64,000 nucleotides of DNA from Xanthomonas sp. CFBP 8443 (GCF_025666195.1 NZ_CP102592.1:3596001-3660000); one strand, 5' to 3'; counted from the first letter of the stretch, positions 8,636 through 17,810 are shown. A program made the numbers and translations. The notes: generated by a model from the sequence alone, not told the origin.

Positions 8636-8658
8636 TGTCCTGCGCTTTTTCCTGATGC

Positions 8659-9096
8659 TCAGGGCGCTGTCCAGCGCTGCGCGCCTTCGCCTTGCGCGCC
8701 CAGCGCGTCGGCGGGATTGCTCAGGCGGCAGCGGCGCAGCGACAGGCAGCCGCAGCCGATGCAGTCGGTGAGCTGGTGGCGCAACTGGGTCAGCTGCAGG
8801 ATGCGCGCGTCCAGTTCCTGCCGCCATGCCGCCGACATCCGCGCCCATTCCGCACGCGTGGGCGTACGCGCGTCGGGCAGCTGTGCGAACGCGGCCTTGA
8901 TGCTCTCCAGCGGCACGCCCACGCGCTGCGCGACGCGGATCACCGCCAGCCGGCGCAGCACGTCGCGCGCATAGCGGCGCTGGTTGCCGGCGGTGCGCAG
9001 GCTGTGGATCAGGCCCTTCTTCTCGTAGAAATGCAGCGCGGACACCGCCACCCCACTGCGTTCGGCGACCTGGCCCACGCTCAGTTCCTGGTGCAT
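8659..9096 (-). CDS. soxR: Redox-sensitive MerR-family regulator SoxR
   Basis: SoxR is a dimeric [2Fe-2S] transcription activator that senses redox-cycling compounds. The 145-residue product starts MHQELSVGQVAERSGVAVSA with a MerR helix-turn-helix. It has the dimerisation helix and the SoxR cysteine cluster C112-x2-C115-x-C117-x5-C123 that holds the iron-sulfur cluster. The ATG at 9096 gives the standard N-terminus. It is transcribed away from an MFS gene, with a SoxR box between them. In many non-enteric bacteria SoxR controls exporters directly and not through SoxS; no soxS is seen here. Confidence 0.95.
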   Translation of the reverse strand: MHQELSVGQVAERSGVAVSALHFYEKKGLIHSLRTAGNQRRYARDVLRRLAVIRVAQRVGVPLESIKAAFAQLPDARTPTRAEWARMSAAWRQELDARILQLTQLRHQLTDCIGCGCLSLRRCRLSNPADALGAQGEGAQRWTAP

Positions 9097-9099
9097 CGG

Positions 9100-9130
9100 T
9101 TGACCTCGAGTTAGGTTGAGGTTGCATGCT
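9100..9130 (+). promoter_or_regulatory. SoxR-type promoter with SoxR box (9104-9121)
   Basis: The 18-base dyad CCTCGA-GTTAGG-TTGAGG matches the SoxR box (CCTCAA-N6-TTGAGG) with one change. It lies between -35 TTGACC (9100-9105) and a -10-like CATGCT (9125-9130), which are 19 bases apart. The overlong 19-base spacer is the hallmark of promoters activated by MerR-family proteins. The promoter points to the MFS gene at 9197; the box also lies just before soxR. Confidence 0.88.
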
Positions 9131-9196
9131 GCGCGCCCATCGCCTGCCGCGCAACACCGCGCCGGCAGGCGAGCATTCCGTCTTGAGGTCGCACCG

Positions 9197-10621
9197 ATGA
9201 ACCAGCACGCTTCACCCGCAGGCGACCGCCGCGACGGCACACTGCCGGCGATGGCATCCGTCCGCACCGCTCCCGCCACTTCCGATTCGGTCCTTTCGCC
9301 GCGCTACCGCGCCACCACGCTGGGCATGGTCGCGCTGGTGTCGCTGATCGCCTTCGAGGCGCTGGCGGTGGCGACCGCGATGCCGACCGTGGCGCGCGAA
9401 CTGGACGGGCTGCGGCTGTACGCGCTGGCGTTCGGCGGCACCCTGGCCACCAGCGTGATCGGCATGACCGTGGCCGGGCGCTGGAGCGACCTGCGCGGTC
9501 CGGCGGCGCCGTTGTGGACGGGCCTGCTGTGCTTCGTCTGCGGGCTGCTGCTGGCCGGCTTCGCCGCGTCGATGCCGATGCTGCTGGCCGGGCGGCTGGT
9601 GCAGGGCCTGGGCGCCGGCGCGATCTCGGTGGCGCTGTACGTGCTGGTCGCACGCATGTATCCGCAGGCGATCCGGCCTCGCATCTTCGCCGCGTTCTCC
9701 GCCGGCTGGGTGGTGCCGTCGCTGATCGGGCCGAGCATCAGCGGCCTGATCGTCGAGCACGTCGGCTGGCGCTGGGTGTTCCTGGCGGTGCCGCTGCTGG
9801 CGCTGCCGTCGGCGGCGCTGTTGCTGCCGGCGCTGCGGCGTCTGTCGCCGCCGCCGACGGCGGCGCGCTCCGGTTCGGCGCCGCTGCTGTGGTCGATCGG
9901 CGCCGCAGCTGGCGTCTGCCTGCTGTACCTGGGCGGCCAGCAACAGGGCGTTGCGGCGGCGGCCACGGTGCTGCCGGCCTTGGCGCTGCTGCTGACCTGC
10001 GCGTGGCGGCTGCTGCCGCGCGGCACCTTGCGCGCCGCGCGCGGGCTGCCCAGCGTGATCGCGCTGCGCGGTATCGCCGCCTCGGCCTTCTTCGGCTGCG
10101 AAGCGTTCCTGCCGCTGCTGCTGTCGCGCGAGCGCGGCCTGTCGCCGACCTGGGCCGGCGTGGCGCTGAGCGTGGGCGCGCTGGGCTGGTTCGCCGGCTC
10201 CTGGCACCAGGGCCATCACGGCCGCGACGGCACGCGGCTGCGCGGGCTGCGCGTGGGCAGCGCTCTGATGACGCTGGGCGTGGCGGTCACCGCGCTGGCG
10301 CTGCTGCCGGCGGTGCCCGCCGCCGTGGCGATCGGCGGCTGGACCGCCACCGGCCTGGGCATGGGCCTGATCTACCCGACCCTGTCGGTGCTGACCCTGA
10401 CCCTGTCGCCGCCGGCGCAGCAGGGCGCCAACAGTTCGGCGCTGCAATTGAGCGAGGCGATCGCGGTGGCGACCACGCTGGCGATCGGCGGCTCGCTGTT
10501 CGCCGCGCTGCTGGCGCAGTCGGTGACGGCGGCCTACCTGTCCACCTTCGCGGTGGCCGCGCTGCTGGCGCTGCTCGGGCTGGGCATCGCCGGCCGCACC
10601 CAGGCGGCGGCGCCGCGCTAG
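9197..10621 (+). CDS. MFS transporter, probably a SoxR-controlled drug/redox-compound exporter
   Basis: The 474-residue protein has about 40 polar residues and then twelve to fourteen hydrophobic helices. The loop between helices 2 and 3 reads GRWSDLRGP, and a drug:H+ antiporter-like motif GRLVQGLGAGAISVALYVLV lies near residues 138-157. It is predicted to export small molecules using the proton gradient. The ATG at 9197 follows TTGAGG. Its promoter carries a SoxR box, so induction by redox-active compounds is expected. The substrate is unknown. Confidence 0.85.
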   Translation: MNQHASPAGDRRDGTLPAMASVRTAPATSDSVLSPRYRATTLGMVALVSLIAFEALAVATAMPTVARELDGLRLYALAFGGTLATSVIGMTVAGRWSDLRGPAAPLWTGLLCFVCGLLLAGFAASMPMLLAGRLVQGLGAGAISVALYVLVARMYPQAIRPRIFAAFSAGWVVPSLIGPSISGLIVEHVGWRWVFLAVPLLALPSAALLLPALRRLSPPPTAARSGSAPLLWSIGAAAGVCLLYLGGQQQGVAAAATVLPALALLLTCAWRLLPRGTLRAARGLPSVIALRGIAASAFFGCEAFLPLLLSRERGLSPTWAGVALSVGALGWFAGSWHQGHHGRDGTRLRGLRVGSALMTLGVAVTALALLPAVPAAVAIGGWTATGLGMGLIYPTLSVLTLTLSPPAQQGANSSALQLSEAIAVATTLAIGGSLFAALLAQSVTAAYLSTFAVAALLALLGLGIAGRTQAAAPR

Positions 10622-10629
10622 CGCCGGCG

Positions 10630-11421
10630 TTACTGGCGCTGCGCCCAGGCCTGCACGATGGCCGCGATCGCGCGCACGCCGTCGGTCAATGCCGCCGGGC
10701 CGGGCTGCATGATCAGCGGCGACTTGATCTCGAACAGCTGGCCGTCGCGCACCGCCGGGATCGTCGCCCAGCCCGGCCGCGCGGCCACGCGCTCGGGACG
10801 GAAGCGCTTGCCGCACCACGAGCCGAGGATGATGTCCGGCGCGCGCCGCACCACCTCGTCGCCGTTGGCCAGGATCCGCGCCTTGGCCAGCGGCTCGGCC
10901 GACAGTTCCGGGAACACGTCGTCGCCGCCGGCGATGCGCACCAGTTCGGCGACCCAGCGGATGCCGGTGATGATCGGCTCGTCCCATTCCTCGAAGTACA
11001 CCTTCGGCCGCCGCGGCAGCGCGTCGGCCTGCGCGGCGATCGCAGCCAGCCCGCGCTCAAGGTCGTCGGCGTAGGCCTGCGCACGCGCGCCGGCGCCGAC
11101 CAGCGCGCCGAGCCGGCGGATGTAGTCGAGGATGCCGTCGACGCTGCGGTGGTTGGCGATCCACACCTCCACGCCATTGCGGATCAGCTCGGCGGCGATC
11201 TCGGCCTGGATGTCGGAAAAGCCGATCGCCAGGTCCGGCTGCAGTTTCAGGATCTCGCCGATCTTGGCGCTGGTGAAGGCGCTGACCTTGGGCTTGTCGC
11301 GCCGCGCCTGCGGCGGGCGCACGGTGAAGCCGCTGATGCCGACGATGCGGTCCTGCTCGCCGAGCGCGTACAGCGTCTCGGTGGGTTCCTCGGTCAGGCA
11401 GACGATGCGCCGCGGGCCCAT
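10630..11421 (-). CDS. BtuF-like cobalamin/metal-chelate binding fold protein, without signal peptide
   Basis: The 263-residue protein has the helical-backbone periplasmic-binding fold of BtuF/FhuD: RIVCLTEEPTETLYALGEQD, GISGFTVRPP, LKLQPDLAIGFSDIQ, and C-terminal RPGWATIPAVRDGQLFEI. The family normally binds vitamin B12 or siderophores for an ABC importer, but this copy begins directly with the fold and shows no secretion signal. No permease or ATPase gene is adjacent. It may act in the cytoplasm, or an unrecognised start could be used. It starts one base after the stop of the acetyltransferase gene and is probably in one operon with it. Confidence 0.8.
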   Translation of the reverse strand: MGPRRIVCLTEEPTETLYALGEQDRIVGISGFTVRPPQARRDKPKVSAFTSAKIGEILKLQPDLAIGFSDIQAEIAAELIRNGVEVWIANHRSVDGILDYIRRLGALVGAGARAQAYADDLERGLAAIAAQADALPRRPKVYFEEWDEPIITGIRWVAELVRIAGGDDVFPELSAEPLAKARILANGDEVVRRAPDIILGSWCGKRFRPERVAARPGWATIPAVRDGQLFEIKSPLIMQPGPAALTDGVRAIAAIVQAWAQRQ

Positions 11422-11422
11422 C

Positions 11423-11875
11423 TCAGTCCACCACCGGCATGCGGAAATACACCACGCGCTCGGTTTCCTCGAAACCGCAGGCGCGGTGCGCGGCCTGCGC
11501 CGCGGCGTCGTCGATCAGCGCATCGGAGGCCAGTTCGCTGCAGCCCTGCGCGCGGGTCCAGTCCAGCACTTCGCGCAACAGCGCGCGGCCGACGCCGCGG
11601 CCGCGCCATTGCGGCGCCACGTACCAGCCTTCCAGAAAGCCCACCGGCGAACTGTCGGTGCCGTTGACGTAGTCCTGGCGCAGGGTGGCGTCGGCGAAGC
11701 CGATCGCCTGGCCGTTGCCGTCGAAGGCCAGGAAGTTGGCCGCATCCTCGCGCTGCAAGGCTTCGGCCACGCCGCCGAACGCGTCGCTCTCGTCCGGCCA
11801 CAACGCCATCCGCAGCGCCGCCCACACGCGCAGGTCGGCGGCACCGGCGGCGCGTACCGAAAAGGCATCGCTCAC
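11423..11875 (-). CDS. GNAT acetyltransferase similar to aminoglycoside 6'-N-acetyltransferase AAC(6')-Iz
   Basis: The 150-residue protein closely follows the AAC(6')-Iz layout as I recall it from Stenotrophomonas maltophilia: LRMALWPDE near residue 22, [28 protein letters not shown] (acetyl-CoA motif RGRGVG), and C-terminal [20 protein letters not shown]. It is predicted to transfer acetyl from acetyl-CoA to the 6'-amino group of aminoglycosides such as tobramycin or netilmicin, though the natural substrate may differ. Its ATG overlaps the pdxH TGA (ATGA), so it is expressed as part of a housekeeping operon and not on a mobile element. Confidence 0.82.
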   Translation of the reverse strand: MSDAFSVRAAGAADLRVWAALRMALWPDESDAFGGVAEALQREDAANFLAFDGNGQAIGFADATLRQDYVNGTDSSPVGFLEGWYVAPQWRGRGVGRALLREVLDWTRAQGCSELASDALIDDAAAQAAHRACGFEETERVVYFRMPVVD

Positions 11876-12471
11876 GGGAACAGCATCCGCTTGGACCAGT
11901 AGCCGGCGGCGTCGGCATCGTAGCGCCAGCGCTCATGCAGGCGGAACTTGCCGCCGTACCAGAACTCGAAACTGCGCGGCACCACGCGGAAGCCGCTCCA
12001 GCCGTCCGGGCGCGGCACCTCGCGGCCCTCGAAGCTGGCTTCGGCCTTGGCCACGCGCTCCTCGAATTCCTCGCGCGACTGCAGGGTCCGCGACTGCGCC
12101 GAGGCCCACGCGCCGATCTGGCTCATGCGCGGACGCGAGGCGAAGTACGCATCGGCCTCGGCGGCGGCGACCAGTTGCACCTCGCCGTCGATGCGCACCT
12201 GCACGCCGTCCTCGCGCATGCGCCGCCACAGGAACAACAGCGAAGCCTGCGGATTGGCCTGCAACTCGCGGCCCTTCTGGCTGTCCAGGTGGGTGTAGAA
12301 CACGAAGCCGCGCGCGTCGTAGGACTTCAGCAGCACCACCCGCGAGGACGGCCGCGCCTCCAGCGTGGCCGAGGCGACGACCATCGCGTTGTATTCGGCC
12401 TCGTCGCTGCCGCGCGCCTCGGCGAACAGGTCGGCGAACGTGGACAGGGCTTCGGCGTAGAGATCGGGCAT
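11872..12471 (-). CDS. pdxH: Pyridoxamine/pyridoxine 5'-phosphate oxidase
   Basis: PdxH is an FMN enzyme that oxidises pyridoxine or pyridoxamine 5'-phosphate to PLP. The 199-residue protein has the FMN-binding segments [20 protein letters not shown] and [10 protein letters not shown], then [16 protein letters not shown] and C-terminal [17 protein letters not shown]. It ends in RMLFP; the family commonly ends RLxP, a small variation. It is first in an operon with the acetyltransferase and BtuF-like genes and divergent from aroK. Confidence 0.95.
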   Translation of the reverse strand: MPDLYAEALSTFADLFAEARGSDEAEYNAMVVASATLEARPSSRVVLLKSYDARGFVFYTHLDSQKGRELQANPQASLLFLWRRMREDGVQVRIDGEVQLVAAAEADAYFASRPRMSQIGAWASAQSRTLQSREEFEERVAKAEASFEGREVPRPDGWSGFRVVPRSFEFWYGGKFRLHERWRYDADAAGYWSKRMLFP

Positions 12472-12568
12472 GGCGACAAGGCACTCGGCGGACGATGCGC
12501 CATTGTCGCGCCATGCACGGCGCGACGCACGTGCCGCCGCGGCCGGCCTGCGCCGATGGCGTCTCTGC

Positions 12569-12574
12569 TAGCAT
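12569..12574 (+). promoter_or_regulatory. Candidate -10 element for a leaderless aroK transcript
   Basis: The hexamer TAGCAT ends seven bases before the A of the aroK ATG (12581). Transcription would then begin at or next to the start codon. No ribosome binding site is visible before the ATG, which fits a leaderless mRNA. No good -35 is seen in the GC-rich sequence upstream. Confidence 0.45.
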
Positions 12575-12580
12575 CGGCGG

Positions 12581-13123
12581 ATGAATCCCGCCCCCAATCT
12601 CGTGCTGGTCGGCCCGATGGGAGCCGGCAAGAGCGTCATCGGCCGGCGCCTGGCCGAGCGCTTCAGCCTCGTCTTCGTCGACAGCGACCAGGCCATCGTC
12701 GAACGCACCGGCGCCAGCATCGCCTCGCTGTTCGAGCATGCCGGCGAAGCCGGCTTCCGCGAACACGAGCGCGCGGTGCTGGAAAGCGTGCTGAGCACGC
12801 CCGGCCATCTCATCTCCACCGGCGGCGGCGCGGTGCTCGACGCCGACAGCCGCCGCGAGATGCGCGAACACGGGTTCGTGGTGTACCTGCGGGTCAGCGT
12901 GGCCTCGCAGCTGCAGCGCCTGCAGCGCGACCGCAGCCGGCCGCTGCTGCAGCGCGGCGACCGCGAACGGGTGCTGCACGAGCTGCACGCGGTGCGCGAG
13001 CCGCTGTACCGCGAAGTCGCCGACCTGATCCTGGACACCGACCACCTCAATCCCGCCGAAGCCACCGCGCAGCTGGTCGTGCGCCTGGCCGCGTCGTGGA
13101 AGCTTCCGGAACCCACTGCATGA
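12581..13123 (+). CDS. aroK: Shikimate kinase
   Basis: AroK phosphorylates shikimate with ATP in the pathway to aromatic amino acids. The 180-residue protein has the P-loop [16 protein letters not shown] (about residues 11-26), the shikimate-binding [11 protein letters not shown] and the GEAGFREHE motif, STGGGAVLD, and a lid with [10 protein letters not shown]. It is the first gene of aroK-aroB and overlaps aroB by four bases (ATGA), giving translational coupling. Confidence 0.96.
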   Translation: MNPAPNLVLVGPMGAGKSVIGRRLAERFSLVFVDSDQAIVERTGASIASLFEHAGEAGFREHERAVLESVLSTPGHLISTGGGAVLDADSRREMREHGFVVYLRVSVASQLQRLQRDRSRPLLQRGDRERVLHELHAVREPLYREVADLILDTDHLNPAEATAQLVVRLAASWKLPEPTA

Positions 13124-14244
13124 CTGTTTCCCTGCGCACGGTCCAGGTCGATGGCGACCCGGCCTACACCATCCACATCGGCCCCGGCCTGCTCGACGAC
13201 GGCAGCCGCCTGGCCGAACACGTGCGCGGCCGCCACGTGCTGCTGCTCAGCGACAGCAACGTCGCCCCGCTGTATGCCGCGCAGGTGCGCGGCGCGCTGC
13301 TGGCGGCGCGCCCGGAGCTGAAGATCGGCGCGCTGGTGATCCCGGCCGGCGAGGCCTCCAAGACCCTGGACAGCTTCGGCGCGGCGATCGCCGCGCTGGC
13401 CGAACTCGGCGCCACCCGCGACGCCTGCGTGCTGGCGTTGGGCGGCGGCGTGGTCGGCGACCTGGCCGGCTTCGCCGCGGCCTGCTGGATGCGCGGGGTG
13501 GACTGCGTGCAGCTGCCGACCACGCTGCTGGCGATGGTCGATTCCTCGGTCGGTGGCAAGACCGCGGTGGACATCGCACAGGGCAAAAACCTGGTCGGCG
13601 CGTTCCACCCGCCGCGCGCGGTGCTGGCCGATACCGCCGCGCTGCGCAGCCTGCCGCCGCGCGAACTGCGCGCCGGCCTGGCCGAGGTGATCAAATACGG
13701 CGCGATCCGCGACCCGCTGTTCTTCGAATGGCTGCACGCCGAGCGTCGCGCACTGCTGGACGCCGAGCCGGCCGCGCTGGCGCAGGCGATCGCGCGCAGC
13801 TGCGAGCACAAGGCCGAGATCGTGGCCCGCGACCCGCTGGAGAAGGGCGAGCGCGCCCTGCTCAACCTCGGCCACACCTTCGGCCACGCGATCGAGACCG
13901 AACAGGGTTACGGCGCGCCTGGCAACGACAACCTCAACCACGGCGAAGCGGTGGCGGTGGGCATGGTACTGGCGGCGGAACTGTCGGCGCAGCTGGGCAT
14001 GGCCACGGCGCAGGACAGCGCGCGGCTGCGCGCGCTGCTGGCCGACTTCGAGCTGCCCACCTCGCTGCCGGCCGGACTGGCGCCGCAGGCGCTGCTGGAA
14101 CGGATGCGGCTGGACAAGAAGAACATTGCCGGGCGCCTGCGGCTGGTGCTGTGGCGCGGCATCGGCCATGCCGAGGTGGTCCCGGACGTGGACGAGGCGG
14201 CGGTGCTGGCGGTGCTGGACGCCGCGGTGCGGGCCGCGGCGTAG
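13120..14244 (+). CDS. aroB: 3-dehydroquinate synthase
   Basis: AroB converts DAHP to 3-dehydroquinate with NAD and a divalent metal, the second step of the shikimate pathway. The 374-residue product has NAD loop [60 protein letters not shown], and the metal-binding region with [11 protein letters not shown] and [11 protein letters not shown]. The ATG was chosen because it overlaps the aroK stop; an upstream in-frame extension runs through aroK and is not used. Confidence 0.97.
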   Translation: MTVSLRTVQVDGDPAYTIHIGPGLLDDGSRLAEHVRGRHVLLLSDSNVAPLYAAQVRGALLAARPELKIGALVIPAGEASKTLDSFGAAIAALAELGATRDACVLALGGGVVGDLAGFAAACWMRGVDCVQLPTTLLAMVDSSVGGKTAVDIAQGKNLVGAFHPPRAVLADTAALRSLPPRELRAGLAEVIKYGAIRDPLFFEWLHAERRALLDAEPAALAQAIARSCEHKAEIVARDPLEKGERALLNLGHTFGHAIETEQGYGAPGNDNLNHGEAVAVGMVLAAELSAQLGMATAQDSARLRALLADFELPTSLPAGLAPQALLERMRLDKKNIAGRLRLVLWRGIGHAEVVPDVDEAAVLAVLDAAVRAAA

Positions 14245-14300
14245 CGCAGCCTGCCGCGCCGAGGCATCCATCGGCCTCGCGGCCGGCTCGCCGCACCTCC

Positions 14301-14382
14301 CTGTGGGAGCGACTTCAGTCGCGACGAGCGAAGCGTGGGCCTTACGCCGCCGGACAGCGCCGGGACCGAAGTCCCTCCCAGA
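14301..14382. repeat. Degenerate GTAG/REP-like inverted repeat after aroB
   Basis: The left arm (from 14301) reads CTGTGGGAGCGACTTCAGTC and continues with GCGACGAGCGAAGC, the family tail seen in other copies. The right arm near 14361-14382 carries GAAGTCCCTCCCAGAG in the opposite orientation. The two arms belong to the same family as the palindrome at 8566 but have diverged. Confidence 0.75.
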
Positions 14383-14618
14383 GCATCCAGCCAGCATGCG
14401 CGCGTGCCCTCACGGCGCCCGGGGCGCAGGCCTGCACCAAGACGCGCTCGCCCCGGGATGTCGCGCATCGTCCATTGGTTGAGCGCGCCGGCACATGCAC
14501 GCATCGCGCCGGCCGGCTGCCGCGGCCGCCCGACGCCCGCGGCACGGACGTCCTCCCCGCTTCCCTACCCGTCCCCCAACGCGCGGCCGGCGCCGACGCC
14601 GCGGCGACCGGCTATCGG

Positions 14619-14624
14619 TACAAT
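14619..14624 (+). promoter_or_regulatory. -10 element TACAAT for the WGR gene (probably leaderless)
   Basis: TACAAT matches the -10 consensus in five of six positions and ends seven bases before the ATG at 14632. This places the likely transcription start on or next to the start codon. No ribosome binding site precedes the ATG. Confidence 0.5.
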
Positions 14625-14631
14625 CGGCGGC

Positions 14632-14886
14632 ATGCGCGTCTTCCTACAGCAACGCCCCGGCGGCAACGAGCCGCCCCGCTACATCCAGCTGACCCTGCAA
14701 CCGGACCTATTCGGCAGCTGGGAGCTGTTGCGCGAGAGCGGCCAGATCGGCGGCCGCGCGCAGCTCAAGCGCGAGCAATACCTGCTGCAGGACGAGGCCC
14801 ACGCCGCCTTCGAGAAAGCCCGCGATGCGCAAATCAAGCGCGGCTTCCAGGTCATGTTCACCCGCGGCGCCGACGCCCCGCGCTAA
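14632..14886 (+). CDS. Small WGR-domain protein
   Basis: The 84-residue protein consists almost entirely of a WGR-like domain: [19 protein letters not shown], then [19 protein letters not shown] and a C-terminal amphipathic helix. WGR domains are named for a Trp-Gly-Arg motif and are thought to bind nucleic acid; here the motif region reads [16 protein letters not shown]. It sits ten bases before hemE on the same strand. A functional link to heme synthesis is not evident. Confidence 0.82.
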   Translation: MRVFLQQRPGGNEPPRYIQLTLQPDLFGSWELLRESGQIGGRAQLKREQYLLQDEAHAAFEKARDAQIKRGFQVMFTRGADAPR

Positions 14887-14896
14887 GGAAACCCCC

Positions 14897-15967
14897 ATGC
14901 TCAAGAACGACCGCCTGCTGCGCGCGCTGCGCCGCGAGCCCGTGGACCAGACCCCCGTGTGGCTGATGCGCCAGGCCGGGCGCTACCTGCCCGAGTACCG
15001 CGCCACCCGCGCCCGCGCCGGCAGCTTCCTGGCCATGGCCAAGACCCCGGACCTGGCCTGCGAGGTGACCCTGCAGCCGCTGGCGCGGTTCCCGCTGGAC
15101 GCGGCGATCCTGTTCTCCGACATCCTCACCATCCCCGATGCGATGGGCCTGGAGCTGTATTTCGTCGAAGGCGAAGGCCCCAAGTTCAAGCACCCGGTGC
15201 GCGATGCGGCGGCGATCGCCCGGCTCGGCGTGCCGGACATGGAGACCGAACTGCGCTACGTGATGGACGCGGTGCGGGTGATCCGCCGCGAACTGGACGG
15301 CAGCGTGCCGCTGATCGGCTTCTCCGGCAGCCCATGGACGCTGGCCTGCTACATGGTCGAGGGCGGCGGCAGCGACAACTACGCGCGGATCAAGGCCATG
15401 GCCCTGAACGAGCCGGCGGCGCTGCACCAGTTGCTGTCGGTCAACACCGATGCGGTGATCGCCTACCTGGCCGCGCAGCGCGCGGCCGGCGCGCAGGCGC
15501 TGCAGGTGTTCGACACCTGGGGCGGCGTGCTCAGCCCGGCGATGTACCGCGAATTCTCGCTGCCCTACCTGCAGCGCATCGCCCGCGAACTGCCGCGCGG
15601 CGACGGCGAGCAGCGCACCCCGCTGATCCTGTTCGGCAAGGGCAACGCGCCGTACCTGGAAGAGTTGGCTGCCTCCGGCGCCGAAGGCCTGGGCGTGGAC
15701 TGGACCGTGGACCTGGCCGAGGCCGCGCGCCGCACCGGCGGCCGCGTGGCGCTGCAGGGCAACCTCGACCCGGCCACGCTGTACGGCTCTCCGGCGGCGA
15801 TCGAACGCGAGGTGCAGCGCGTGCTGCACAGCTACGCCGACGGCAACGGCTCGGCGGACGGCCATGTGTTCAACCTCGGCCATGGCCTGTCGCCGGACAT
15901 GCAGCCCGAGCACGTAGGCGCGCTGGTCGCCGCGGTGCAGCGGCACAGCCGCCGCGCGCAGGCGTAG
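14897..15967 (+). CDS. hemE: Uroporphyrinogen decarboxylase
   Basis: HemE removes four carboxyl groups from uroporphyrinogen III to give coproporphyrinogen III in heme synthesis. The 356-residue protein has the signature [16 protein letters not shown], the catalytic region [44 protein letters not shown], and C-terminal [18 protein letters not shown] ribosome binding site (AAGGAA) precedes the ATG at 14897. Confidence 0.97.
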   Translation: MLKNDRLLRALRREPVDQTPVWLMRQAGRYLPEYRATRARAGSFLAMAKTPDLACEVTLQPLARFPLDAAILFSDILTIPDAMGLELYFVEGEGPKFKHPVRDAAAIARLGVPDMETELRYVMDAVRVIRRELDGSVPLIGFSGSPWTLACYMVEGGGSDNYARIKAMALNEPAALHQLLSVNTDAVIAYLAAQRAAGAQALQVFDTWGGVLSPAMYREFSLPYLQRIARELPRGDGEQRTPLILFGKGNAPYLEELAASGAEGLGVDWTVDLAEAARRTGGRVALQGNLDPATLYGSPAAIEREVQRVLHSYADGNGSADGHVFNLGHGLSPDMQPEHVGALVAAVQRHSRRAQA

Positions 15968-16379
15968 CGTCCGCCATTTTGCAGTCGGGACTGAAGTCCC
16001 TCCCACAGTGCACCCGGCCGGCTTGCTGCGTGTGCCCTGCAGGAGCGGCTTCAGCCGCGACGAACGAAGCTGCGGACCCAACGACTGCAGGCATCGGTCG
16101 GGGCTGAAGCCCCTCCTACAGTGCACCCGGCCAGCTTGGCGCAAGCTCCCTGTAGGAGCGGCTTCAGCCGCGACGAACGAAGCGGCGGACCCGACGGCTT
16201 CGGACAGCTTCGGCACGAAGCCCCGTACAGCCCGAAGACAGCACGCCGCGCGACGCGCCTCGATCCACCATCGCAGCAGCGCTGCACTGTTCACCTCGCG
16301 CCACAACCGCCCGCTGCTGCACGACGCCGCCACGCGATCTGCGCGATCCTATGCACCCCCCGCGTTGCCGTGCGTACCG
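15968..16379. other. Gene-free 412-base gap dominated by GTAG-type repeats
   Basis: Between hemE and the MFS gene no coding sequence is supported; frames open through this gap are repeat-encoded. The first half is a cluster of alternating REP-like arms. The second half (about 16230-16379) has no recognisable gene and presumably contains the promoter of the MFS gene, but no clear -35/-10 was found. Confidence 0.7.
15984..16197. repeat. Cluster of four alternating GTAG/REP-like arms
   Basis: Arms at 15984-16025 and 16096-16138 share GACTGAAGTCCCTCCCACAG-type sequence followed by TGCACCCGGCC. Arms at 16036-16070 and 16149-16197 share AGGAGCGGCTTCAGCCGCGA followed by CGAACGAAGC in the opposite orientation. 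The alternating order is that of a BIME (mosaic of REP units). A decayed arm follows near 16210-16230. Confidence 0.85.
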
Positions 16380-17810
16380 ATGTCCGCGCCCTCCCCCGAT
16401 CCGATCTCCGTTCCGAACTACCGCAGCTTCCGCCCGCTGCTGTGGCTGGTGTCGCTGGCCATCTTCATGCAGATGCTGGACGCGACCATCGTCAACACCG
16501 CGCTGCCGGCGATGGCGCGCAGCCTGGGCGAGAGCCCGCTGCAGATGCAGTCGGTGGTGTTCAGCTACGCGCTGGCGGTGGCGATGTTCATCCCCGCCTC
16601 GGGCTGGATCGCCGACCGCTACGGCACGCGCCGCACGTTCCTGGCCGCGATCGTGCTGTTCACCCTCGGCTCGCTGCTGTGCGCCGCCGCGCCGCGACTG
16701 CCCTATCTGGTCGCCGCGCGCGTGCTGCAGGGCATCGGCGGGGCGATGCTGCTGCCGGTCGGGCGGCTGGCGGTGATGCGTTCGGTGTCGCGCGAGCAGT
16801 TCCTGAGCGCGATGAGCTTCATCGCGATCCCGGCGCTGATCGGGCCATTGATCGGGCCGACGCTCGGCGGCTGGCTGGTGCAGGTGGCGTCGTGGCACTG
16901 GGTGTTCCTGATCAACCTGCCGATCGGCGCGATCGGCTTCGTCGCGGCGCTGAAGGTGATGCCGGATTTCCACGGCGAGCAGCGCACCCGCTTCGACCTG
17001 ATCGGCTACGCGATGCTGGCCTTCGGCATGGTCGCGCTGTCGCTGGCGCTGGATGGCATCTCCGAGCTGGGCCTGCGCCATGCGTTCGTGATGCTGCTGG
17101 CGATCGCCGGCCTGGCCGCGCTGATCGGCTACTGGCTGCACGCGGCCAGCGCCACCGCGCCGCTGTTCCCGCTGCACCTGTTCAAGGTGGTGAGCTTCCG
17201 CATCGGCATCCTCGGCAACCTGTTCGCGCGCGTGGGCAGCGGCAGCATGCCGTTCCTGATCCCGCTGCTGCTGCAAGTTGGCCTGGGCATGAGCCCGATG
17301 CGCGCGGGGCTGATGATGGTGCCGGTGGCGCTGGCCGGCATGGCCGCCAAGCGCGCGGCGGTGAAGCTGGTGGAGCGCTACGGCTACCGGCGGGTGCTGA
17401 TGACCAACACCGTGCTGGTCGGCGTGGCGATGGCCAGCTTCGTGCTGTTCGACGCCGGCCAGGCGCTGGGCTGGCGGTTGCTGCAGCTGGCGCTGTTCGG
17501 CGCGGTCAACTCGCTGCAGTTCACCGTCATGAACACGGTGACCCTACGCGACCTGGACAGCGACCAGGCCAGTGCCGGCAACGGGCTGCTGTCGATGGTG
17601 ATGATGCTGGCCACCGGCTTCGGCGCCGCGGCCGCGGGCAGCCTGCTGGCGGCCTTCAACACCCACCTCGGCGACACCCACGGCGCCACCGCGGCGCTGC
17701 ACGCGACCTTCGTCTGCGTCGGCGCGATCACCCTGACCTCGACGCTGATCTTCTGGCAACTGCCCGATACCCGGCCGCATCCCAAGCAGGTGGAAGAGGT
17801 GGCTGAGTAG
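16380..17810 (+). CDS. MFS transporter of the DHA2 (MdtD/EmrB-like) family
   Basis: The 476-residue membrane protein begins MSAPSPDPISVPNYRSFRPL. It carries the DHA2 signature in helix 1 (FMQMLDATIVNTALPAMA), the loop GWIADRYGTRR, motif C-like IALIGPLIGPTLGGWLV and about fourteen helices. It is predicted to export drugs or other small molecules with protons; MdtD is the nearest family. The ATG follows a repeat-rich gap, so it is probably a single-gene unit. It converges on a hybrid sensor kinase with a heptad-repeat pair between the ends. Confidence 0.87.
   Translation: MSAPSPDPISVPNYRSFRPLLWLVSLAIFMQMLDATIVNTALPAMARSLGESPLQMQSVVFSYALAVAMFIPASGWIADRYGTRRTFLAAIVLFTLGSLLCAAAPRLPYLVAARVLQGIGGAMLLPVGRLAVMRSVSREQFLSAMSFIAIPALIGPLIGPTLGGWLVQVASWHWVFLINLPIGAIGFVAALKVMPDFHGEQRTRFDLIGYAMLAFGMVALSLALDGISELGLRHAFVMLLAIAGLAALIGYWLHAASATAPLFPLHLFKVVSFRIGILGNLFARVGSGSMPFLIPLLLQVGLGMSPMRAGLMMVPVALAGMAAKRAAVKLVERYGYRRVLMTNTVLVGVAMASFVLFDAGQALGWRLLQLALFGAVNSLQFTVMNTVTLRDLDSDQASAGNGLLSMVMMLATGFGAAAAGSLLAAFNTHLGDTHGATAALHATFVCVGAITLTSTLIFWQLPDTRPHPKQVEEVAE

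Larger units (their letters stand above)
14245..14631. other. Gene-free 387-base gap with one degenerate GTAG-type inverted repeat
   Basis: No convincing gene is present between aroB and the WGR gene. An imperfect GTAG-family palindrome lies at 14301-14382. A separate GC stem (CCCGGGGCG at 14418-14426 with CGCCCCGGG at 14449-14457) could form a hairpin. A -10-like TACAAT lies near the end. Confidence 0.7.
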
